Below are positions 26,191 to 34,681 of a stretch of DNA of 64,000 nucleotides, in pieces. Below the pieces are notes generated by a model. The model ran no database searches. It saw nothing but the letters and a program-made list of their open reading frames with translations, and had not been told where the DNA came from. A program made the translations under genes and the position numbers. Source of the DNA: JAGVPT01 sp049578505. Lineage in GTDB: Bacteria > Bacteroidota > Ignavibacteria > UBA10030 > UBA8401. Each line of letters begins with the position of its first letter. Positions within the stretch are counted from its first letter, which is position 1. Location: positions 1 through 64,000 of the forward strand of contig JBAUMC010000086.1 in NCBI GenBank assembly GCA_049578505.1. The letters run 5' to 3'.

Positions 26191-28006
26191 CACGATGGTC
26201 AAAATAAAAATCAACGGCAATGATTTCCAGGTTCCGCAGAATGTGACAATTCTCGAAGCGTGCAAGCGAGCCGGAATCTCAATACCTACTCTCTGTTATC
26301 TTGAAGACGTTGCGACAAACGCTTCATGTGCGGTCTGTGTCGTCGAAGTAAAAGGTGCCCGCTCACTGACCCGTTCATGCTCCACGTGTGTCCGTGAAGG
26401 GATTGAGATCGCAACCAGCTCTGCACGCATTCGCGATGCGCGAAAAACAAGTGTTGAACTGATCCTTGCAAACCATCCGAAAGATTGTCTCTCGTGTCTC
26501 CGGAACCAGAATTGCGAATTGCAAACGCTTGCCGCAGACCTGGGCATAAAAGATAACGGCTTTGTCCGGACGAAAGCTCGAGAGCCCCTCGATACGACTT
26601 CCGTGTCAATTACCAGAGATCCTAATAAATGTATTCTCTGCGGCAGATGTATCGCCGTCTGTCAAAATGTGCAAACAGTCTCGGCGATCGGCTTGTCGCA
26701 ACGAGGTATCCGCACGAAAATATCGACCTACATGGAAAAAGGCCTCGGTAATGTCGCCTGCACGAACTGCGGACAATGTGCGCTTGTTTGCCCAACTGGC
26801 GCCATTGTAGAGCGGGATGACACAGCGATGGTGTTTGAAGAGATCGCCAACCCGGAAAAGGTTGTGGTAGTGCAAACGGCTCCGGCCATCCGGGTCGGCA
26901 TCGGGGAGGCGATGGGAATGGACCCAGGAAGCCTCGTTACTGGGCAGATGGTTGCAGGGTTGCGAAGGCTCGGGTTCAGCAAGGTCTTCGATACCCAATT
27001 TGCCGCTGACCTCACAATTTTGGAAGAAGGGCATGAATTGATCAAACGAATCACCTCGAAAGGCGTCCTGCCGATGATCACATCCTGCTCGCCAGGCTGG
27101 ATTAAATTCGCGGAACATTTTTTCCCCGCATCCCTCCCGCATCTCTCAACGTGCAAATCGCCCCAACAAATGTTCGGATCGGTGGCCAAAACGTACTATG
27201 CTGCAAAACTAGGAATCGACCCCCGGAAAATCGTTGTTGTATCGGTCATGCCGTGCACAGCAAAAAAATATGAAGCAAAAAGACCTGAGATGATGAGCGC
27301 CTTTGAATATTGGAAGGAGAAAAAAGCCTGGTCGGAAGACGACGCGTTCTACGATGTCGATTACGTGCTTACGACGCGGGAGCTTGCGCGGATGTTCAAG
27401 GAAACGGGGGTCAGATTCTCCAAACTCCCTCCCGAAGAATTCGACAGCCCACTCGGCGAATCGACAGGAGCCGCAGTAATTTTCGGGGCCACCGGCGGTG
27501 TCATGGAAGCCGCGCTCAGAACTGCATATGAGGTCGTAACCGGAAATGCCCTTGCAGACATCAACTTTACTGCCGTTCGCGGAATGGAGGGCATTAAGGA
27601 AGCAGAGGTGGATATGAACGGATTGAAGCTGAAAGTAGCAGTGGCTCATACGCTTAAAAATGCCAGGGTATTGCTCGAACAAATTGAAAGAAAAGAATCG
27701 CCGTACGCGTTCATCGAAATAATGACGTGTCCCGGCGGTTGTCTCGGCGGGGGCGGCCAGCCTATTCCGACAACATGGGAGATCAGAAAAAGAAGAGCCG
27801 AGTCGATTTACAAAGAAGATGCCGGCAAGCCGATCCGCAAGTCGCACGAGAATCCGCAACTTGCCGTTTTGTACAAAGAGTTCCTTAAGGAACCTCTGGG
27901 AGAAATGTCCCACCATCTACTTCACACAACTTACATACAGCGGGGACTTTTTGCGTGGCGTGACAACGGTGCCGTCGAGGAAAAAGAACCTGCGCTCCAC
28001 GAATAA
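26183..28006 (+). CDS. hydA: [FeFe] hydrogenase catalytic subunit (HydA type)
   Basis: The 607-residue product overlaps the upstream gene by 8 bp. In order it has a 2Fe-2S domain (CYLEDVATNASCAVC, near 38), the His-ligated 4Fe-4S motif HPKDCLSCLRNQNC (near 97), two ferredoxin clusters (CILCGRCIAVC near 151, CTNCGQCALVCPTG near 193) and the H-cluster loops TSCSPGW (near 300), MPCTAKKYE (near 356) and MTCPGGCLGGGGQP (near 514). It is therefore a complete group A enzyme for reversible hydrogen formation in the cytoplasm. The first loop has Ser where many family members have a second Cys. The maturation genes hydE, hydF and hydG are not in the window. Confidence 0.95.
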   Translation: MTNTMVKIKINGNDFQVPQNVTILEACKRAGISIPTLCYLEDVATNASCAVCVVEVKGARSLTRSCSTCVREGIEIATSSARIRDARKTSVELILANHPKDCLSCLRNQNCELQTLAADLGIKDNGFVRTKAREPLDTTSVSITRDPNKCILCGRCIAVCQNVQTVSAIGLSQRGIRTKISTYMEKGLGNVACTNCGQCALVCPTGAIVERDDTAMVFEEIANPEKVVVVQTAPAIRVGIGEAMGMDPGSLVTGQMVAGLRRLGFSKVFDTQFAADLTILEEGHELIKRITSKGVLPMITSCSPGWIKFAEHFFPASLPHLSTCKSPQQMFGSVAKTYYAAKLGIDPRKIVVVSVMPCTAKKYEAKRPEMMSAFEYWKEKKAWSEDDAFYDVDYVLTTRELARMFKETGVRFSKLPPEEFDSPLGESTGAAVIFGATGGVMEAALRTAYEVVTGNALADINFTAVRGMEGIKEAEVDMNGLKLKVAVAHTLKNARVLLEQIERKESPYAFIEIMTCPGGCLGGGGQPIPTTWEIRKRRAESIYKEDAGKPIRKSHENPQLAVLYKEFLKEPLGEMSHHLLHTTYIQRGLFAWRDNGAVEEKEPALHE

Positions 28007-28022
28007 TATCATCCCATCGTCT

Positions 28023-28051
28023 GGTGATGCCGCACACCTGGCGGCATCACC
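28023..28051 (+). terminator. Hairpin after the hydrogenase operon
   Basis: GGTGATGCCGC (28023-28033) pairs perfectly with GCGGCATCACC (28041-28051) around a 7-base loop, 17 bp after the hydA stop. No T-run follows, so it may work as a transcript-stabilising end or Rho-assisted terminator. Confidence 0.55.
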
Positions 28052-28221
28052 TGCTGCATCCGCCATCGCATTGCACTCGTGACTCCATGAGGTAAAGCCT
28101 CTGAAATGCGGTGGGAACTCGGCATTCTATCCAGATCAACAACCAACGTCTCGTGAAGAAGATGATGATACTAAAATAGTTTACTACCAATTTGTGCCCG
28201 ATCATTAAATGGAGAAAATTC

Positions 28222-29163
28222 ATGAAACAACTATTCGCATTCTTTATTATTTTCATCATGGCTTTACAAAGCCGAGCAACATTCGCTCAAACTGCATCGG
28301 ACTATTACTTACCCCTCAGGGCAGGAAGTCAAATAAATTTAATCACGGGGAACAATAATTCAGGATGGGCGGCTCGGACCACAACCTTTGCGATAGAGGG
28401 CATTGATACCATCGCGGGAAAAGAATATTTCAAAGAAGTAGGCGAGGAATTTTCTACCGCATTTTCTCCAAATATATTCCACGTCTTTTGGCTCAGGAAA
28501 GACTCTGCGGGCAACGTGGTTATCGGCGCAATATCCACAACTCAGTCAACAAAAATAGACTCGGCAACAATTGTTAGCGGGATGATGTTTCCTAATCAAT
28601 ATCTTACAAAGGGCTATTCCAGTTCTGGGCCCTGGGGAAATCAAACCTTTGTAGATTCTGTTTTAAGTATCACCCAAACTGTAAATTCGTCTGTGGGAAC
28701 CTTCAATAACTGCTTGGAAATTTGCGAAAGCCACTTCGACAGCACCGGTACCGCGATTTGGAGGGAATATCACTATTATGCATATGGAGTTGGTATGGTA
28801 AAAAACGAACGAACGATGCCGGCGAACGAGGCACACACTGACGAGTTAGTAAGTTATGGTACGACTGGAGTTCATGACAATGCGGTCAATCTCACGCCAA
28901 AAACATTTTCGCTGTCGCAGAACTACCCTAACCCGTTCAATCCGTCGACAAGTATAAGATACCAGCTGCCGGAAAAGAGTTACGTAACCTTGAAAGTATT
29001 TACTCTGCTCGGAAAAGAAATAGCTACATTGGTGAATAAAGAACTCCCTGCCGGGAGCTATTCAATAGAATGGAATGCGGTCGCGTTGTCAAGCGGAGTA
29101 TATTTTTATCACCTGCAGGCTGGAAATTATTCTGAAACGAAAAAGCTCGTATTGCTTAAATAG
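28222..29163 (+). CDS. Secreted protein with type IX secretion sorting domain
   Basis: Start set at ATG 28222 (GGAG box 7 bp before; signal peptide FAFFIIFIMALQSRATFAQ). The 313-residue product has a beta-rich body of about 225 residues (YYLPLRAGSQINLITG...) and a T9SS type A C-terminal domain starting QNYPNPFNPSTSIRYQLPEK and ending GNYSETKKLVLLK. The body resembles surface proteins of unknown function in Ignavibacteria; no enzyme signature is visible. Confidence 0.8.
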   Translation: MKQLFAFFIIFIMALQSRATFAQTASDYYLPLRAGSQINLITGNNNSGWAARTTTFAIEGIDTIAGKEYFKEVGEEFSTAFSPNIFHVFWLRKDSAGNVVIGAISTTQSTKIDSATIVSGMMFPNQYLTKGYSSSGPWGNQTFVDSVLSITQTVNSSVGTFNNCLEICESHFDSTGTAIWREYHYYAYGVGMVKNERTMPANEAHTDELVSYGTTGVHDNAVNLTPKTFSLSQNYPNPFNPSTSIRYQLPEKSYVTLKVFTLLGKEIATLVNKELPAGSYSIEWNAVALSSGVYFYHLQAGNYSETKKLVLLK

Positions 29164-29649
29164 ATCAATCGGATAATGTTGGACACCCAATGATGCTGAC
29201 GCTGCGGAGTATTTTTTTGCGCTCTTGCTCCCGGGTACCGTAGTTGTCGTTATAACTTACTTTATCGTTTCGGCGGCTGCAATCAAATCCAAGATCGGGG
29301 GTGCTGGCGCGTTCACAGCCTTCTACCTATCATCGTTTGATACCGACCGATTAAGAATGGGTGTTGCTCAGTCCCATTTTTTTTTAGAGGCAATGCAAAG
29401 AACAAAAGCAAATTTCATTCGCAAATTTATGCGTGTTATTTCCGATTTCGCAAAGAGATTCATTTAAGAATTGTTCTCTTGAGTTTTGGATGGTTTTTAG
29501 CGATACTGAGAACTATGGATAGCCGTTCGGTAGATCATTCCTTATCGATCTTTTAAGCCCTAATCTAAAATAGTACTATAAAGAATTGTTAGAGCTCCCC
29601 CAAAAAATACCTCCAATTATCCTAAACGGCTAACAGACCTCCGCCAAAG
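29164..29649. other. 490-bp spacer without a recognised gene
   Basis: An 80-codon open frame (29225-29467) lacks a ribosome binding site and protein-like composition and is not called. The rest is AT-rich and probably contains the promoter for the propeller receptor at 29650; no clear -35/-10 pair was identified. Confidence 0.5.
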
Positions 29650-32226
29650 ATGAATCCGATTTGCAGAATGTCAAGTTTCAATACCCATCGAGCTTCCTCT
29701 GCAGTGCTTTTCTTCTTGCTCATGCTCGGTTTGCCATCGTCCCTCTTTTCACTCAATCCTCAGAAATCGATCGCTCAGTACGGACAAAACGTCTGGCTTC
29801 GGAAAAATGGTTTGCCTGCAAACGCCATCAACGTAGTCCTTCAGACCCGCGACGGCTATCTTTGGCTGGGCACATCCGCAGGGCTGTTCCGTTTCGACGG
29901 TGTGAACTTCACGAAAGTGAGACTCGATCCTGAAGAGGGAAGGACAAACGAAACGATCGCTTCATTGCTTGAATCCAAAGACGGCAGTCTCTGGATAGGC
30001 ACGGGATACAACGGATTGCGCCGAATGAAGAATGGACAACTATTTCGGTACGGGACTAAGGAAGGATTCCATGATACGCAGGTATTGAGCCTGCTTGAAA
30101 CCCTCTCCGGACACCTCTGGATAGGCACTTCGAACGGGGCGTACATTATGAGCGATGGAAAATTTCTTCCTGTTACGCTCAATACAAATCATATTCTGAG
30201 TCTGGCTCAAGACCTGCACGGTAGAATTTGGATCGGCTCGCCCCGGGGAGTGCGGATCGCACAAGATAGCCAGCAAGCACAGGTTATCAATCTCACAAAG
30301 GGAGAAGGATTGCCGAACAACATTACGACATGCATTCATATCGATCGACAAGGAAATGTTTGGATTGGCACTGTCAACGGATTGGTCTGTTGGAAAAAGG
30401 GAACAATGAAGGTATATACGACGCTCGACGGTCTGTCGGACAATCATATTATGGCAATTTATGAAGACCGCGACGCTAATCTTTGGGTTGGAACCAACAG
30501 AGGAGGGATAGACCGACTCTCAAGCGGAAAATGGACGAGTTTTACAAATAGTGATGGCCTGACCGACAGACAGGTTACATCGATAACCGAAGACGTTGAA
30601 GGAAGTCTGTGGATTGGCACCTCGGACGGATTGAATCAATTCACGAATGTCAGCATTACAACATTTACTACTTATGAAGGCCTGGCGAATAATTATATCT
30701 CAAGTGTTGTCGAGGCTCCCGACAGCGGCCTGTATTTTCTCAGCGACCAGGGGTCGAGCGTGACTCAAATTCGTGACGGCAAAATTACAAAATTCGATGT
30801 TTCAGTCGGGCCGGCTTGCGTTGCTCGTGACGGCAGCTTGTGGATTTGCCAAATCGGCTCACTCACAAACATCAATCATGGCAAGGTTATCCGATACGAT
30901 ACGACAAACGGCATTCCAGAAGATCAGATTTCTGCAATTACCGAAGATGACATAAGTGTGATCGTTAATATTGATCATTCGGGGATATTAAGATTCGTTC
31001 ATGGAAAATTAGAACCGTACCTCATTGAGGGACATGAATATTCTTACAGAGGATATATTCCCTGCTTATATCCGGAGAGAAAAGGCGTTCTGTGGTACGG
31101 AACTGGTGACTCCCTGGTGAAATTAGAAAATGGGAAAAGCCGAGGCTACACCGTTGCAGATGGATTGGCCGGAAACTGGACGAATTCGATTTATGATGAC
31201 CACCAGGGATGCTTGTGGATCAGTTCTCCGCAAGGAGGGTTGACACGCTACAAAAACGGAAAGTTCACTCCATATAATACTAAAGTCGGGCTGTTTGCCG
31301 ATGAGATCTATTGTGTTGTGGGGGACAATCAAGGAGGCCTCTGGTTAAGTAGTCCGAGCGGCATCGGGTTCGTTCAACGGCAGGAGCTCGATGATTTCGC
31401 TGACGGGCGCGTACGCAAAATACATTCAAAAGTCTATATGACTGCGGACGGAATGAAAACCGATGAATGTTTCGGCTCCTGGCAGCCCGCCGGTTGGAAA
31501 ACACACGACGGACATATTTGGTTTGCAACAAAAAAAGGGGCTGTCATGATCGATCCTAAGGTCTTCAAGCAGAATCCGCTACAACCCCCGATTCTGATCG
31601 AACGAGTTGTTGTCAATCAACAGGATATACCGATAGACCAATTTGCAAGTTTGTCCCCCGGCGAGGACAAGTTGGAATTTCATTATACTGCATTGAGTTA
31701 TCTCGTCCCCGAGCGAGTCCTTTTTAAATACAAACTCGAAGGATACGACAAGGAGTGGGTCGATGCGGGGACCCGGCGAGTGGCATTTTATACCGGCCTG
31801 CCTCCGAATAACTATCGATTTCGAGTGATGGCCTGCAACAATGACGGCATTTGGAATGACGTCGGAGCTAGTTTTGCATTCGATCTGCAACCACATTTCT
31901 ATCAAACATATTGGTTTTTTGGATTCGCGGTGATTGTGCTTGGAGCGATAGTAATGGGTGGATATCAAATCCGCACGATCCAGATTTTGAGAAGAGAGAA
32001 AGAACTGGAAACACGCATACAAGAAGCGATGGCTAACATCAAAGTATTGGGCGGTCTCATCCCGATTTGTTCTAACTGCAAAAAAATCCGCAATGACAAA
32101 GGGTACTGGGATTTGTTGGAGGGATATATTCAACAACACTCCGAGGCAACATTCTCGCACGGTATCTGTCCCGACTGTGCAAAATTATTGTATCCCGATG
32201 TGTTCCCCTTAAAGAAGCAGGTATAG
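29650..32226 (+). CDS. Periplasmic two-component-propeller receptor without kinase domain
   Basis: The 858-residue protein has a signal sequence, then about fourteen Reg_prop blades (repeats such as DGYLWLGTSAGLFRFDG, DGSLWIGTGYNGLRR, HGRIWIGSPRGVRI), a Y_Y_Y domain (LEFHYTALSYLVPERVLFKYKLEGYDKEW), and a single membrane helix near 752-775 (FFGFAVIVLGAIVMGG). Instead of a histidine kinase the cytosolic part is only about 85 residues: a short coiled coil and the motif IPICSNCKKIRNDKGYW ... GICPDCAKLLYP with two CxxC pairs (near 807 and 838). Such tails end many signalling proteins and probably bind a metal. Signal output is unknown. Confidence 0.85.
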   Translation: MNPICRMSSFNTHRASSAVLFFLLMLGLPSSLFSLNPQKSIAQYGQNVWLRKNGLPANAINVVLQTRDGYLWLGTSAGLFRFDGVNFTKVRLDPEEGRTNETIASLLESKDGSLWIGTGYNGLRRMKNGQLFRYGTKEGFHDTQVLSLLETLSGHLWIGTSNGAYIMSDGKFLPVTLNTNHILSLAQDLHGRIWIGSPRGVRIAQDSQQAQVINLTKGEGLPNNITTCIHIDRQGNVWIGTVNGLVCWKKGTMKVYTTLDGLSDNHIMAIYEDRDANLWVGTNRGGIDRLSSGKWTSFTNSDGLTDRQVTSITEDVEGSLWIGTSDGLNQFTNVSITTFTTYEGLANNYISSVVEAPDSGLYFLSDQGSSVTQIRDGKITKFDVSVGPACVARDGSLWICQIGSLTNINHGKVIRYDTTNGIPEDQISAITEDDISVIVNIDHSGILRFVHGKLEPYLIEGHEYSYRGYIPCLYPERKGVLWYGTGDSLVKLENGKSRGYTVADGLAGNWTNSIYDDHQGCLWISSPQGGLTRYKNGKFTPYNTKVGLFADEIYCVVGDNQGGLWLSSPSGIGFVQRQELDDFADGRVRKIHSKVYMTADGMKTDECFGSWQPAGWKTHDGHIWFATKKGAVMIDPKVFKQNPLQPPILIERVVVNQQDIPIDQFASLSPGEDKLEFHYTALSYLVPERVLFKYKLEGYDKEWVDAGTRRVAFYTGLPPNNYRFRVMACNNDGIWNDVGASFAFDLQPHFYQTYWFFGFAVIVLGAIVMGGYQIRTIQILRREKELETRIQEAMANIKVLGGLIPICSNCKKIRNDKGYWDLLEGYIQQHSEATFSHGICPDCAKLLYPDVFPLKKQV

Positions 32227-32325
32227 GTCGCTGCAATTCTTAAGCGATTTTCAATCGACGTGAGTTTCACTTTGCATCGAAACATGGTGATTCTCTAATT
32301 AACAACGCTCCCCTTCCCCTTCTCT

Positions 32326-32354
32326 TTGCATCTTATCTAAAGCGTAACTATATT
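32326..32354 (+). promoter_or_regulatory. Putative sigma-70-like promoter of lemA
   Basis: TTGCAT (32326-32331) and TATATT (32349-32354) are separated by 17 bp. They lie 55 bp upstream of the lemA start, which has a GGGAGG ribosome binding site at 32397-32402. The match is to the general sigma-70 consensus. Confidence 0.45.
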
Positions 32355-32408
32355 GGCGACAGCGTAAATCTTTGATAAACCACTCTTATTGCCTACGGGA
32401 GGCTTTCG

Positions 32409-32975
32409 ATGGGACCTTTCTTATTCTTAACCATTATTGTTGTCATTCTTGTCGTCTGGATCATTGCGCAGTACAATAATCTTATCACGCTGCGCAATCA
32501 GGTTACGAACGGATGGAAGCAGATCGATGTCCAGCTTAAGCGGCGCCATGATTTGATTCCAAACCTAGTGAACACCGTTCGAGGGTACATGGAATTCGAG
32601 CAGGAAACGTTGGAGAAAGTGATCAAAGCGCGAAATGCGGCTGTTTCAGCAACGGGCGTAGCCGACGCCGCTGCGAAGGAAGGCGAACTCACCGGTGCCC
32701 TCTCCCGCCTTTTTGCTCTTTCAGAAAATTATCCGACGCTGAAAGCAAATGAAAATGTCAAGCAGCTTCAGGAAGAATTGACAAGCACGGAGAATAAAAT
32801 AAGTTTCGCAAGACAGTTCTACAACGACATCGCCACTAAGTTCAACATCGCGCAACAGACCTTTCCTGGGAACATTATTGCAGGAATGTTTAAGTTCCAA
32901 GCTTCCGAGTTGTTTGAAGTGAAGGAAGCTGCTGACCGGGAGGTGCCGACAGTCAATCTTTCGCTGAAGAAATAA
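32409..32975 (+). CDS. lemA: LemA family protein
   Basis: The 188-residue product starts with one membrane helix (FLFLTIIVVILVVWIIAQYNNLITL) and continues with the LemA helical bundle, including QVTNGWKQIDVQLKRRHDLIPNLVNTVRGYM and the late NDIATKFNIAQQTFPGNIIAGMF. It is anchored with a mostly cytoplasmic or periplasmic coiled bundle and no enzymatic motif. In many bacteria lemA precedes an M48 protease, as here (12 bp apart), suggesting a membrane quality-control pair. Confidence 0.92.
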   Translation: MGPFLFLTIIVVILVVWIIAQYNNLITLRNQVTNGWKQIDVQLKRRHDLIPNLVNTVRGYMEFEQETLEKVIKARNAAVSATGVADAAAKEGELTGALSRLFALSENYPTLKANENVKQLQEELTSTENKISFARQFYNDIATKFNIAQQTFPGNIIAGMFKFQASELFEVKEAADREVPTVNLSLKK

Positions 32976-32987
32976 ACGGTTACGGAG

Positions 32988-33944
32988 ATGATGTCTCGAA
33001 ACATCTATGAGCAACAGAGCGCCAACAAACGCAAAACTGTGCTGGTGATGGTGCTGTTTGTCCTGTTTTTTGGATTTCTCGGATGGGGGTTCGACGTTTA
33101 TTTTTTTAGATTCGGTCAACGCGGGCTTCCGTTTCCGGTGGCAACAATCGCTGCCATCTGCTTCGGCGCCTGGAGCGCTTGGTGGAGTCTGCAAAATGGC
33201 GCTTCCACCGTCCTCTCTTCATCGGGTGCAGTTCCGGTCGACGATAATAACCCGAAGTATCAGGTTCTCCGAGATGTTACCGATGAAATGTCGATCGCAT
33301 CCGGCCTGCCCAAACCCCATCTCTACGTCATCCCCGACCCGGACCCAAACGCTTTTGCAACCGGTAAAGATCCTGAGCATGCCTGCATTGCGGTTACCGA
33401 CGGCCTTCTCGAAAAACTCAACCGCGAAGAATTACAAGGAGTCGTTGCGCATGAAATGAGTCATGTCCGCAACTACGATATCAGGATGATGACCGTCGTT
33501 GCTGCGCTCGTCGGGGCGGTGATGCTCCTTTCTGAAGTTGGATTAAGATCGGGCAGGTTTGGTTTCGGGAGAAGAAGAAATTCTTCCTCGAGAGACAGCA
33601 GCGGCGGAGCACTGATGCTTATCCTCTGGCTTGTTGCCATAATCCTTGCCCCGCTCCTCGCACAGGTTCTCGCAATGGCTGTTTCCCGCCAACGCGAATA
33701 CCTTGCAGACGCATCCGGCGCAGAGCTAACGAGGAACCCGAACGCGCTCGCCTCGGCATTGCAGAAAATCGACGGAGCGGTCGAACCGACCAGGTCAATC
33801 AAAAAGGGGACTGCACACATGTGCATCGCCGACCCCCTTGGAAGGAACATCAACGGCAAGGAAGGTTTTTTTGCAGAGATATTCGGCACACACCCCCCGA
33901 TAGCGAAACGCATCATGCTACTGCACTCCATGGCCTACCGATAG
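32988..33944 (+). CDS. M48 family metalloprotease (HtpX-like)
   Basis: The 318-residue product has two N-terminal membrane helices (VLVMVLFVLFFGFLGWGF, PVATIAAICFGAWSAWW) and the zinc motif HEMSH at 155-159 within GVVAHEMSHVRNYDIRMM. Two further helices follow and the downstream Glu is in REYLADASGAELTRNP. It is an integral membrane zinc endopeptidase that degrades misfolded membrane proteins. A GGAG box precedes tandem ATGs. It overlaps in operon style with lemA and the ABC genes behind it. Confidence 0.92.
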   Translation: MMSRNIYEQQSANKRKTVLVMVLFVLFFGFLGWGFDVYFFRFGQRGLPFPVATIAAICFGAWSAWWSLQNGASTVLSSSGAVPVDDNNPKYQVLRDVTDEMSIASGLPKPHLYVIPDPDPNAFATGKDPEHACIAVTDGLLEKLNREELQGVVAHEMSHVRNYDIRMMTVVAALVGAVMLLSEVGLRSGRFGFGRRRNSSSRDSSGGALMLILWLVAIILAPLLAQVLAMAVSRQREYLADASGAELTRNPNALASALQKIDGAVEPTRSIKKGTAHMCIADPLGRNINGKEGFFAEIFGTHPPIAKRIMLLHSMAYR

Positions 33945-33955
33945 ACTTCCAGCGT

Positions 33956-34681
33956 ATGCTCTCCATCTCACATCTCACCAAATATTTCGCCGGCATTAAA
34001 GCGGTCGATGACCTTTCATTCGATCTCCAGCCTGGTGAGATTGTCGGTCTTCTCGGCCCCAACGGTGCCGGAAAAACTACGACGCTTCGATGCATCTGCG
34101 GCATTCTTCGTCCCGATGGTGGTGCAATCTCGGCCGGCGGATTCGACCTTCAGCGGAGCGAAAGCAACGCCAAACAGTTAATGGCCTTCGTTCCCGAAAC
34201 ACCCAATCCGTACGATCTGCTGACGGTTCGCGAGCATATTAAGTTCATTGCAATGTGTTACAATACTCTTGATGTCTACGAAGCAACGGTGAACGAATTG
34301 CTCCAACGGTTTGATCTCAAGGAAAAAGAGAACGAATTCTCTGTCACCCTTTCAAAGGGGATGAAACAAAAACTCATGATCGCATGCGCGTTCGTCCATC
34401 GCGCCAAGATTTTCTTGTTCGACGAACCCACAGTCGGCCTCGACCCCAAGAGCCAGTTCACTCTTAAAGCGGAACTCCAGAGGCTCCGGGGGGAAGGTGC
34501 GTCCCTTCTCATCAGTACGCACCAGCTTGATACCGCGGAAAAACTGTGCGACCGCGTCATCATCATGCAAAAGGGAAGAAAGCTTTCCGAGGGTACTCTC
34601 GGCGAATTGCAGCACCTTGCAACGATGAAAGGCAATTCACTCGAAGAAGTCTTTTTGCGGTTGACAGAGGATCGACCGTGA
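33956..34681 (+). CDS. ABC transporter ATP-binding protein
   Basis: The start is ATG 33956, 11 bp after the protease stop; the open frame to 33821 overlaps that gene and is not used. The 241-residue protein has Walker A GPNGAGKTTT, signature LSKGMKQKL, Walker B KIFLFDEPTVGLD and the H-loop STHQLD. The signature is LSKGM rather than LSGGQ, common in ABC-2 type exporters of the NatA/CcmA group. The partner permease starts within the stop codon. Confidence 0.92.
   Translation: MLSISHLTKYFAGIKAVDDLSFDLQPGEIVGLLGPNGAGKTTTLRCICGILRPDGGAISAGGFDLQRSESNAKQLMAFVPETPNPYDLLTVREHIKFIAMCYNTLDVYEATVNELLQRFDLKEKENEFSVTLSKGMKQKLMIACAFVHRAKIFLFDEPTVGLDPKSQFTLKAELQRLRGEGASLLISTHQLDTAEKLCDRVIIMQKGRKLSEGTLGELQHLATMKGNSLEEVFLRLTEDRP

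Noticed and set aside
29225..29467. 80-codon frame in a spacer
   Set aside because: No ribosome binding site or recognisable motif.
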